Positions 1-5,820 of a stretch of DNA of 5,831 bases are shown here, one piece after another. Under the pieces are notes generated by a model. That model made no database searches and was not told the DNA's origin. It saw only the letters and a list, made by a program, of their open reading frames with translations. Both the position numbers and the translations under genes were made by a program. How positions within the stretch are numbered: the first letter of the stretch is position 1; the number at the start of each line of letters is the position of its first letter. Source of the DNA: Oscillospiraceae bacterium (GTDB lineage: Bacteria > Bacillota > Clostridia > Oscillospirales > Ruminococcaceae); contig JAFUWP010000028.1 of NCBI GenBank assembly GCA_017483405.1, forward strand, positions 1 to 5,831, read 5' to 3'.

Positions 1-2
1 CC

Positions 3-992
3 CTGCCTATGGGCGGCGGCAAGGGCGGTTCTGACTTCGACCCGCAGGGTAAGTCCGATGCTGAAGTAATGCGTTTCTGCCAGAGCTTTATGACAGAACT
101 TTGCAAACATATCGGCCCGAATACATATGTTCCTGCTGGTGACATCGGTGTAGGCGGCCGCGAAATCGTCTAACTGTTAGGCCAGTATAAGAGAATCAGA
201 AATGAATTCTCCGGCGTTCTGACCGGCAAGGGCATGGAATACGGCGGTTCTCTGATTCGTCCGGAAGCTACTGGTTATGGCGCAGTTTACTATACAGTGA
301 ATATGCTCGAACACGTCGGTGATTCCATCAAGGGCAAGACTGTAGCAGTATCCGGTTTCGGTAACGTAGCATGGGGCACAATCAAAAAGGTTAACGAACT
401 CGGCGGTAAGGTTGTAACAATCTCCGGTCCTGACGGTTATGTATATGACCCCGATGGCATCAGCACTGATGAAAAGGTTGACTACCTGCTCGAAATGAGA
501 GCATCCTGCCGCAACCGCGTTCAGGACTATGCCGACAAGTTTGCTGGTGTAGAATTCCACGCTGGCGAAAAGCCGTGGGGTGTTAAGGCTGACATCATCA
601 TGCCTTGCGCAACTCAGAACGAAGTTGGCATGAAGGAAGCTGAACAGATTGTCGCTAATGGTGTGAAGTACTATGTAGAAGTTTCCAATATGCCGACATC
701 CAACGAAGCAATTGCATTCCTGAAATCCAAGAATGTTATCGTAGCTCCTTCCAAGGCTGTTAATGCCGGCGGTGTAGCAGTATCCGGTCTGGAAATGTCC
801 CAGAACTCCATGAGATACAACTGGACTGCTGAAGAAGTTGACGAAAAGCTCAAGGGCATCATGGCCAACATCTTCAAGTCTTCTGTTGAAGCCGCTAACA
901 AGTACGGTCTGGGCGATGACCTCGTAGCAGGTGCTAACATCGCAGGTTTCCTGAAAGTGGCTGAAGCTATGAAGGCACAGGGCGTTGTTTGA
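3..992 (+). CDS. gdhA: Glutamate dehydrogenase, 5'-truncated by window edge and interrupted by an in-frame TAA (possible pseudogene)
   Basis: Cytosolic hexameric glutamate dehydrogenase, interconverting 2-oxoglutarate plus ammonium and L-glutamate. The reading frame starts inside the substrate domain at LPMGGGKGGSDFDP. The Lys codon at 21-23 matches the catalytic Lys (K125 of the C. symbiosum enzyme) and the Asp codon at 141-143, in PAGDIGVGGRE, matches the catalytic Asp (D165); their 40-residue spacing agrees. The Rossmann motif GFGNVAWG is encoded from 354. VSGLEMSQNS and VAGANIAGF mark the C-terminal part. About 118 N-terminal residues are missing to the left, assuming the usual length near 450. 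A TAA at 171-173 splits the frame with no frameshift; homology resumes at once with GQYKRIRNEF. The longest uninterrupted ATG frame downstream is 234-992, which lacks the catalytic Lys and Asp. Phe at 357-359 and Pro-Asp at 429-434 match the NAD-type residues of C. symbiosum GDH (F238, P262, D263), so an automatic 'NADP-specific' label deserves caution. Ends TGA. Family assignment is very secure; whether the gene is really broken is not. Confidence 0.93.
171..173 (+). other. In-frame TAA inside the gdhA reading frame
   Basis: The frame reads GGREIV-stop-LLGQYKRI, where relatives such as the C. symbiosum enzyme read REIGYMYGQYRK. The stop therefore replaces the conserved Tyr, and the preceding Gly (now Val, 168-170) and the following aromatic residue (now Leu, 177-179) are altered too. 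The most economical ancestral codons (GGC TAC CTG TTC) would need three single-base changes, all G-to-T or C-to-A transversions; those codons are inferred. The frame is open on both sides. A real nonsense mutation and a local consensus or assembly error are both possible. Confidence 0.85.
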
Positions 993-1021
993 TTCTGAAT
1001 CAGATAATAACTGAATTTTTC

Positions 1022-1058
1022 CAGAGGGCTGATTCCGGTCAGCCCTCTGTTTTGTATT
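1022..1058 (+). terminator. Rho-independent terminator of gdhA
   Basis: A perfect 11-bp inverted repeat (CAGAGGGCTGA at 1022-1032, TCAGCCCTCTG at 1039-1049) encloses the 6-base loop TTCCGG and is followed by the T-rich run TTTTGTATT. It begins 29 bases after the gdhA stop. The upstream flank has no A-tract suited to the opposite direction, so it should act on the + strand only. It ends 17 bases before the start codon of the 1076 gene, leaving little space for a separate promoter. Confidence 0.92.
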
Positions 1059-1075
1059 GAAAGAGGGATTTCACC

Positions 1076-1768
1076 ATGAACAAAAAGAGAATTTTAGGAA
1101 TATTAGGGGCTGGCTTAATGTTGACAGCAGGTTTTTCCGTTACAGCAAATGCAGAAACACTTGTCGGCGACCATAACGGCGATGGAAACGTAGATGCCTC
1201 CGATGCCGCATGTATTCTCCGGTATGCCGCCGCTGTCGGGGCTGGAAACTTTTCCGGAATACTTCCGGAATTTATGGAAAATCTGGCGCGGAAACAGGAG
1301 ACACTCGCGCTTTATCAGCCGATTCTGGATAGTTTCCGTAAAAACATTTCTGAAAAATGGGAGAACTATCAGGATGAAGATGACCCTGTATACGGCACTT
1401 ACGGCCTGACTCTTGAAAATACCAGCTATCAGTGGAGATGGTATCAGAAAGAAATTTCGCTTTCCGAAGCCGGTTTCTGGCTCACGGATATGAACAATGA
1501 CGGCATCGAAGAACTGATTGTTTCTCCGATAGGGATAAATGAAATTTATGATTTGTATACTATCTATAATGATGAAGTGATTCACCTCGCCGCAAGCGGT
1601 GAAAGAGATTATTTTGTGCTCGATGAAGATAATCTCATTCATGAAATCGGTTCAGCCGGTGCGGACAGCCCTGTTCATAATGCTTATGGCATCGAAAAGG
1701 GGACTCTGATTCCGGTGGATGTGAATCTCAATGCAGAATATCAGCCGCTGAAACTGACTGCTTTTTAA
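1076..1768 (+). CDS. Secreted protein with one dockerin-like calcium loop; function unknown
   Basis: A 230-residue exported protein. Residues 1-26 are a signal peptide: KKR, a hydrophobic core around ILGILGAGLMLTAGF, and cleavage probably after TANA. Residues 30-55 form one dockerin-type half-repeat, with loop ligands D32, N34, D36 and D43 (GDHNGDGNVDASD) followed by the helix AACILRYAA, a style common in ruminococcal dockerins. No second tandem repeat follows. Residues 56-130 look mostly helical and charged. A second acidic loop, DMNNDGIEELIV (D138, N140, D142), begins a C-terminal beta-rich region resembling the DxDxDGxxEL loop of uncharacterised secreted proteins of gut Firmicutes. I recognise no catalytic motif. 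The start is fixed by AGAGGG at 1062-1067, 8 bases upstream. The gene lies directly after the gdhA terminator and before a cellulase, so an accessory cellulosomal role is plausible but inferred. Codon choice resembles the following GH9 gene more than gdhA. Ends TAA. Confidence 0.88.
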   Translation: MNKKRILGILGAGLMLTAGFSVTANAETLVGDHNGDGNVDASDAACILRYAAAVGAGNFSGILPEFMENLARKQETLALYQPILDSFRKNISEKWENYQDEDDPVYGTYGLTLENTSYQWRWYQKEISLSEAGFWLTDMNNDGIEELIVSPIGINEIYDLYTIYNDEVIHLAASGERDYFVLDEDNLIHEIGSAGADSPVHNAYGIEKGTLIPVDVNLNAEYQPLKLTAF

Positions 1769-1802
1769 TTTCCCGATGAAGATAATATTTTGTGAAAAAC
1801 AC

Positions 1803-1831
1803 TTGACAATATTCAAAAAATATATTATTAT
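1803..1831 (+). promoter_or_regulatory. Sigma-A-type promoter for the GH9-CBM3c-dockerin gene
   Basis: A perfect -35 TTGACA (1803-1808), a 17-base spacer and -10 TATTAT (1826-1831, 5 of 6 to TATAAT) lie in strongly AT-rich DNA. Transcription would start near 1838, giving a leader of about 98 nt before the ATG at 1936. An A-tract (TGAAAAACAC, 1793-1802) abuts the -35 and may act as an UP element. No CRE-like catabolite operator is visible. Confidence 0.85.
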
Positions 1832-1842
1832 TTAAATAACAG

Positions 1843-1889
1843 AATTCTCCCGACTTATTTACTGACATCATTAGGGTGGGGAGTGAATT
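1843..1889 (+). promoter_or_regulatory. Possible leader stem-loop of the GH9-CBM3c-dockerin mRNA
   Basis: AATTCTCCC (1843-1851) can pair with GGGA-(GT)-GAATT (1879-1889): 9 bp with a 2-base bulge around a 27-base loop. It would sit only a few bases from the predicted transcript start. It occupies a purine-rich, SD-like GGGGAG stretch (1878-1883) but leaves the true ribosome site (GAGGGG, 1921-1926) free. It could protect the 5' end. The large loop and bulge make this a weak call. Confidence 0.35.
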
Positions 1890-1935
1890 GAAACAAATGA
1901 AACTATAAAATTCTTATTGAGAGGGGAAATTTTTC

Positions 1936-4227
1936 ATGAAGAAATTAATCGCAGGAATCGCCAGTCTCGTGATGTGTGCATCAGCTCTGACCGCACCCGT
2001 GCAGACGGCATTCACAAGCATTTCTGCCAATGCCGCAGGCGACTATAATTATGCCGAAGCTTTGCAGAAATCTATGTTTTTCTACGAAGTTCAGCAGGCA
2101 GGTGAACTGCCCGACTGGAACGAAGTCACTTGGAGAGCCGATTCCATGCTGACCGATGAAGTGCAGGGCGGCTGGTTCGATGCCGGTGACCATTTCAAAT
2201 TTGCACTGACAAATGCTTATACAGCCGCTATCATGGCATGGGGTGTTATCGAATATAAAGATGCGCTCAAAAAAGCCGGACTCTACGAGACTTATATGAA
2301 TAATCTCCAGTGGGGTCTTGATTATGTTGCCGGATGCGACCGCGGAGATTCCGTTGTTGGTACTATCGGCGATGGGTTCGACCATCAGTGGTGGGGCAGT
2401 GCCGAAGTTTATTTGAGAAAGTATAAGCTCACAAGCGGTGAGGATGCCCGTCCTTATGATTTAATTACTTCCACATCTACAATGTCTCAGATGGCCGCCG
2501 CTATGGCTGCCGGATATATCGCATTCAAGGAGGAAAATCCGAAACTTGCTGACAGCTATCTGGAACATGCCGTAAGCCTGTTTAAAGTGGCGGATACTAC
2601 CAGAAGCAATGATGACCAAGGTGTTCAGAAGTCCTATTATCCGCAGACAGACTATTTCGATGATTTGTTCTATGCCGCAAACTGGCTCTATCGCGCAACA
2701 GGTGAACAGGCATATCTTGACAAGTGTGATGAATATATTCCGAATCTGGCAACAGAATCCCAGTCTACGGAAAGAAAATATACATGGGGTTTCTGCTGGG
2801 ATGATGCCCTTCAGGGTGCGGCTATGCTCTATTATGAGAATACCGGCAAGGAAGAATGGAAAACGCAGATTGAACATCATCTTGATTACTGGATTAACGG
2901 TTACGGCGGAAAACAGGTTGCCTATACTCCGGATGGCCTTGCATGGCTCATGGAATGGGGCGCGCTCCGTCATGTCACCACTACTGCATGGCTCGCGAAA
3001 CTCGCAAGCGATACGGCTTTCAAGGATGATGCCGCAAAGGCAGAAAAATACAATACATGGGCAAAACAACAGCTCGATTACTGCTTCGGCGATAATGATT
3101 TGAACCTCTGCTATGTGCAGGGTATGGGCGATAAGAATCCGAAGACCTTCCATCACAGAACAGCCTCCGGTATTCATGATGACCACTGGCAGAGCCTCGG
3201 CCTCGATGAAGCCGATGCAGAAGGCTGGCAGACAGAATATGCACATACCCTCTATGGCGCACTTGAGGGCGGGCCTTCCAAGGACGGCACATTCACGGAT
3301 GAAGTCGGTCAGTATCAGTATACCGAAGTGGCAATTGACTATAATGCAGGTTATACCGCACTGCTCTGCGCAATGCTCGATGATTATGACTGCAAACCGC
3401 TGGCAGATTTCCCCCAGACAGAAACTCCGAAATGGAATGAATTCGAGGTTGCCGCTGTCATTCAGCAGAATCAGGCAAGCTATACCCAGATTCAGGTATG
3501 GGCAATGAACCATTCCGCATGGCCGGCAAGAGTCGTGAAGGATTTGTCTTATAATTATTATTTCGATATTTCCGAAGTACTCGATGCAGGTCTGACTGTA
3601 GATGATATTAAAGTATCTATCGGATACGACCAGCACGCTGGTGATGAAGGTGCTCTGAGCGTTTCCGGCCCGATTCAGTATGACGGCAATATCTATTATA
3701 TCAAGCTGAAATTCAATGACGGTTCTGTCGTGATGCCGACAGGTCAGTCCGAACATCGTTCCGAAGCGCAAATCAGAATTGCTGTTGCAGATACCGCTCC
3801 GGCCGGCGCATGGAATCCGGAAAATGACTATTCCTTCAAGGGCTTGCAGGAAGGCGGTCAGGATTTACTGAAATCTCCCGAAGCCATCACACCTTATATC
3901 ACAATGTATGACGGCGATACCCTGATTTATGGTACAGAGCCTGACGGCACAACGCCTTCTGATGTCACTCCGGTTACACCTACCGAAAAAGAAACAACGG
4001 AAACGCCTTCCGATGATTTCCTCTATGGTGACGTTGACCTCAGCGGTGAAGTCAATATTCTGGATGTTATCACGCTGAATAGAGGTATACTCGGAAAAGA
4101 AGACTTTTCCGAAGTTCAGCAGAAAGCCGCCGATGTCAACCTCAGCGGAAAGCCGGATTCTACGGACTCGCTGATTATCATGAAGCATATTGTCGGAATC
4201 GAGCCGACACTTCCGGTAAAATCATGA
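1936..4227 (+). CDS. Cellulosomal GH9 endoglucanase with CBM3c and dockerin
   Basis: A complete 763-residue secreted beta-1,4-glucanase, expected to be a processive endoglucanase on cellulose. Residues 1-33 are a signal peptide, cleaved near SANA. Residues 36-490 are the GH9 (alpha/alpha)6 barrel: GGWFDAGDHFKF holds the catalytic-base aspartates D82 and D85, FHHRTASG (H406, H407, R408) is the active-site signature, and YTEVAIDYNAGY holds the catalytic acid E464. Residues 499-668 are a CBM3c-type module (SWPARVVKDLSY-like core, WNPENDYSF, ending ITMYDGDTLIYGTEP), which in this architecture feeds a cellulose chain to the catalytic cleft. A Thr/Pro/Glu-rich linker (669-693) leads to a two-repeat type I dockerin (695-757), with loops at D699-D701-S703-D710 and D733-N735-S737-D744. 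The dockerin should anchor the enzyme to a scaffoldin cohesin. The start is supported by GAGGGG at 1921-1926, 9 bases upstream, and by the signal peptide. It has its own promoter. I see no strong terminator after its TGA. All catalytic residues are intact. Confidence 0.97.
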   Translation: MKKLIAGIASLVMCASALTAPVQTAFTSISANAAGDYNYAEALQKSMFFYEVQQAGELPDWNEVTWRADSMLTDEVQGGWFDAGDHFKFALTNAYTAAIMAWGVIEYKDALKKAGLYETYMNNLQWGLDYVAGCDRGDSVVGTIGDGFDHQWWGSAEVYLRKYKLTSGEDARPYDLITSTSTMSQMAAAMAAGYIAFKEENPKLADSYLEHAVSLFKVADTTRSNDDQGVQKSYYPQTDYFDDLFYAANWLYRATGEQAYLDKCDEYIPNLATESQSTERKYTWGFCWDDALQGAAMLYYENTGKEEWKTQIEHHLDYWINGYGGKQVAYTPDGLAWLMEWGALRHVTTTAWLAKLASDTAFKDDAAKAEKYNTWAKQQLDYCFGDNDLNLCYVQGMGDKNPKTFHHRTASGIHDDHWQSLGLDEADAEGWQTEYAHTLYGALEGGPSKDGTFTDEVGQYQYTEVAIDYNAGYTALLCAMLDDYDCKPLADFPQTETPKWNEFEVAAVIQQNQASYTQIQVWAMNHSAWPARVVKDLSYNYYFDISEVLDAGLTVDDIKVSIGYDQHAGDEGALSVSGPIQYDGNIYYIKLKFNDGSVVMPTGQSEHRSEAQIRIAVADTAPAGAWNPENDYSFKGLQEGGQDLLKSPEAITPYITMYDGDTLIYGTEPDGTTPSDVTPVTPTEKETTETPSDDFLYGDVDLSGEVNILDVITLNRGILGKEDFSEVQQKAADVNLSGKPDSTDSLIIMKHIVGIEPTLPVKS

Positions 4228-4237
4228 TTTCGTCAGA

Positions 4238-4258
4238 TTGTACAAAATCAGTGTACAC
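4238..4258. repeat. Pair of GTAC-centred palindromes, candidate operator
   Basis: TTGTACAA (4238-4245) and GTGTACAC (4251-4258) are each perfect 8-bp palindromes with centres 13 bp apart. They lie 35-55 bp upstream of the -35 of the next promoter. A third TGTAC (4311-4315) abuts its -10. The two TGTACA cores could instead pair with each other as a 6-bp hairpin with a 7-base loop, but no T-run follows, so it would be a poor terminator. A regulator-binding role is inferred from the symmetry only. Confidence 0.35.
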
Positions 4259-4292
4259 GGTTTAGATAAATCTCCAAATTTGAAAAAAACAC

Positions 4293-4321
4293 TTTACTTT
4301 TCTGGTGAAATGTACTATAAT
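4293..4321 (+). promoter_or_regulatory. Sigma-A-type promoter for the CBM4-Ig-GH9 gene
   Basis: A -35 TTTACT (4293-4298, 4 of 6 to consensus), a 17-base spacer and a perfect -10 TATAAT (4316-4321) in AT-rich DNA. The predicted start near 4328 gives a leader of about 143 nt. The sequence ending in the -35, TGAAAAAAACACTTTAC (4281-4297), closely matches the one at the other GH9 promoter. Confidence 0.8.
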
Positions 4322-4392
4322 AAATTTGATAAGATTTTTACAGGATTGTGTGTATTTTGTGAAATCTGTCTTAAAATTTAAATCTTAATGCT

Positions 4393-4424
4393 TATTATGC
4401 CCGCTTGCACTGACGGGCATGATA
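4393..4424 (+). promoter_or_regulatory. Leader hairpin in the 5' UTR of the CBM4-Ig-GH9 mRNA
   Basis: TATTATGCCCG (4393-4403) pairs with CGGGCATGATA (4414-4424): 11 bp including one G-U, around a 10-base loop CTTGCACTGA. It lies between the predicted transcript start and the ribosome site and ends 46 bases before the ATG. No T-run follows on either strand, so it is not an intrinsic terminator. A role in mRNA stability or processing is the likeliest reading; it does not match a riboswitch class I recognise. Confidence 0.65.
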
Positions 4425-4470
4425 TAAATCGAAATCAAAAATCTTTAACATTTATGGGAGGGTAAAACCA

Positions 4471-5820
4471 ATGCGCAAATTTAAATTTGGCAAGAAGTTC
4501 GCTGCAAGTGCTGCTGCACTCGCTATGATTGCAACTTCTTCTGCGGCTTCTGTTGCAAGCATGACTGCTTTTGCTGGTGAACTGCTCGGTGAAGGTACTT
4601 TTAACGAAGGTGCTGGTCTGCCGTGGCATATCTGCGAAAACGGTACTGCTGAAATGGCTTTTGAAATCAACAACGGCGTATATGCTATCCAGATTAAGAA
4701 CCCCGGTGGTCAGTCCAACGGCGGTGAAGACAGATGGGACTGCCAGTTCCGTCACAGACAGCTGTCCATTACTTATGGTCACACCTATCGTCTGACATAC
4801 TCTGTATATGCTACCAATTCCGGTCACATGTATTCTAAGATTGGTGACGTTACCAACGATGATGCTGAATACTGGCACAACTGCGGTAATAAAATCGACA
4901 TCGGCGGTTATACAGCAGGTATTTCTCAGGCTGACCTCGAAACCAAACTGAAAAATGCATCCTGCAAGGAAACTAAGGGCGATGCTAACACCAGTGACTG
5001 GGATGTTCCTTACTACATGGGCTGGAATACATGGAAAGATGATACCATTCCGGCTAAGACATGGACAACTTACGCTTATGAATTCATCATCGACAGCAAG
5101 TTCATGGAAAACGTAAAGGACAATCTGCCGACCGGTAAGAGCACTGTTGAATGGACATTCCACTTCGGCGGTGACGGTCAGTATACTCCCAGCCCGTGCT
5201 TCCCTGAAGGCACTATCATCAAGTTCGATAACCTCGCTCTGATTGATATGACCGGCTCTGAAGATGACTATAAGCCTGCTGACCCCAAGGTTGAAAGAGA
5301 CATCGTTCTGAATCAGGTTGGTTTCTATCCGAACCTCCAGAAGCAGGCTACTGTTGAAGGCATGAGCGCTTCTTCCTTTGAAGTAAAGGATTCTTCCGGC
5401 GCAACTGTATTTACAGGTCCTCTCGGTTCTGCAATTACAGATGATACTGCTGGTGAAACTGTTCAGATTGCTGACTTCTCTGAATTCACAACCCCCGGCA
5501 CTGGCTATTATATTCAGGTTGGCGACAAGAAGTCCCTGCCGTTCGATATCGGCAATGACATCTATGACGGTCTGGTTACAGATGCTATGAACTACTACTA
5601 TCTGAACCGTTCCGGTATTGACCTGAGTGACCAGTATGTTTCTGACTCCAAGGGTCATTATTCCAACCATGACCATGATGCTGACAGAACTCTGGGACGT
5701 AAGGCAGGTCACAAGCCGGATACTGCTTACATCTCTGATGAATGGGTATATATCTACACATCCGAACAGACCTACAGCAAGTCTATCGACGTATCAGGCG
5801 GTTGGTACGATGCCGGCTAA
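4471..5820 (+). CDS. CBM4-Ig-GH9 cellulase (CbhA/CelK type), ended by TAA within the catalytic domain
   Basis: Secreted GH9 cellulase, visible for 449 codons. Residues 1-35 are a long Ala/Ser-rich signal peptide with cleavage after TAFA. Residues 37-262 are a CBM4-type carbohydrate-binding module: GAGLPWHICENG, NPGG and WDCQFRHRQLSI near its start, IIKFDNLALIDM as its closing strand. Residues 276-360 are the Ig-like module that precedes GH9 domains in this architecture (DIVLNQVGFYPN). GH9 begins near 365 and runs to SGGWYDAG, where TAA (5818-5820) replaces the catalytic-base Asp. Codons after the stop read Y-G-K, consistent with the family's DAGDHGK continuing in frame, so the gene probably extends past the window and TAA is either a real nonsense mutation or a sequence-end error. 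As it stands there is no active site. The start is fixed by GGGAGGG at 4456-4462, 8 bases upstream, and by the signal peptide. Codon use (AAC over AAT, many GCT and GGT) is nearer gdhA than the preceding cellulase, suggesting high expression. A dockerin would be expected beyond the window. Confidence 0.9.
   Translation: MRKFKFGKKFAASAAALAMIATSSAASVASMTAFAGELLGEGTFNEGAGLPWHICENGTAEMAFEINNGVYAIQIKNPGGQSNGGEDRWDCQFRHRQLSITYGHTYRLTYSVYATNSGHMYSKIGDVTNDDAEYWHNCGNKIDIGGYTAGISQADLETKLKNASCKETKGDANTSDWDVPYYMGWNTWKDDTIPAKTWTTYAYEFIIDSKFMENVKDNLPTGKSTVEWTFHFGGDGQYTPSPCFPEGTIIKFDNLALIDMTGSEDDYKPADPKVERDIVLNQVGFYPNLQKQATVEGMSASSFEVKDSSGATVFTGPLGSAITDDTAGETVQIADFSEFTTPGTGYYIQVGDKKSLPFDIGNDIYDGLVTDAMNYYYLNRSGIDLSDQYVSDSKGHYSNHDHDADRTLGRKAGHKPDTAYISDEWVYIYTSEQTYSKSIDVSGGWYDAG
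5818..5820 (+). other. TAA replacing the catalytic-base Asp codon of the second GH9 domain
   Basis: The frame reads GGWYDAG-stop-YGK. The intact paralogue in this window reads GGWFDAGDHFKF, which places the stop at the D85-equivalent position and Tyr in place of the following His. Going from GAC CAT to TAA TAT would need three base changes within four bases; the ancestral codons are inferred. The stop lies 11 bases from the end of the window. Confidence 0.85.

Noticed and set aside
234..992. A separate gene starting at ATG 234 encoding only the dinucleotide-binding half of GDH
   Set aside because: The start is an internal Met of the family alignment, no good ribosome site precedes it, and the product would lack the catalytic Lys and Asp. 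It is better read as the remainder of the interrupted gdhA.
1769..1935. CRE-type catabolite-repression operator near the GH9 promoter
   Set aside because: No TGNAANCGNTNNCA-like sequence with the central CG is present in this intergenic region or in 4228-4470.
2461..3771. 436-codon open frame on the minus strand inside the GH9-CBM3c-dockerin gene
   Set aside because: It lies wholly antisense to a gene with clear motifs and a signal peptide, and its translation is Ile/Cys-rich and resembles no family. It is a by-product of the sense codon pattern.
4393..4424. Leader hairpin read as an intrinsic terminator of the upstream GH9 gene or as a riboswitch
   Set aside because: No T-run follows on either strand, it lies downstream of the next gene's promoter, and it shows no aptamer-like conserved core that I recognise.
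4435..5712. 425-codon open frame on the minus strand across the CBM4-Ig-GH9 gene
   Set aside because: Same reasoning: antisense to a recognisable secreted cellulase, with no plausible ribosome site or domain in the translation.
171..5820. Reassignment or programmed readthrough of TAA, suggested by two in-frame TAA codons
   Set aside because: The 1076 gene ends normally at TAA (1766-1768), the complete GH9 gene has no internal TAA, and both anomalous stops come with neighbouring non-consensus codons. Local mutation or sequence error is simpler.
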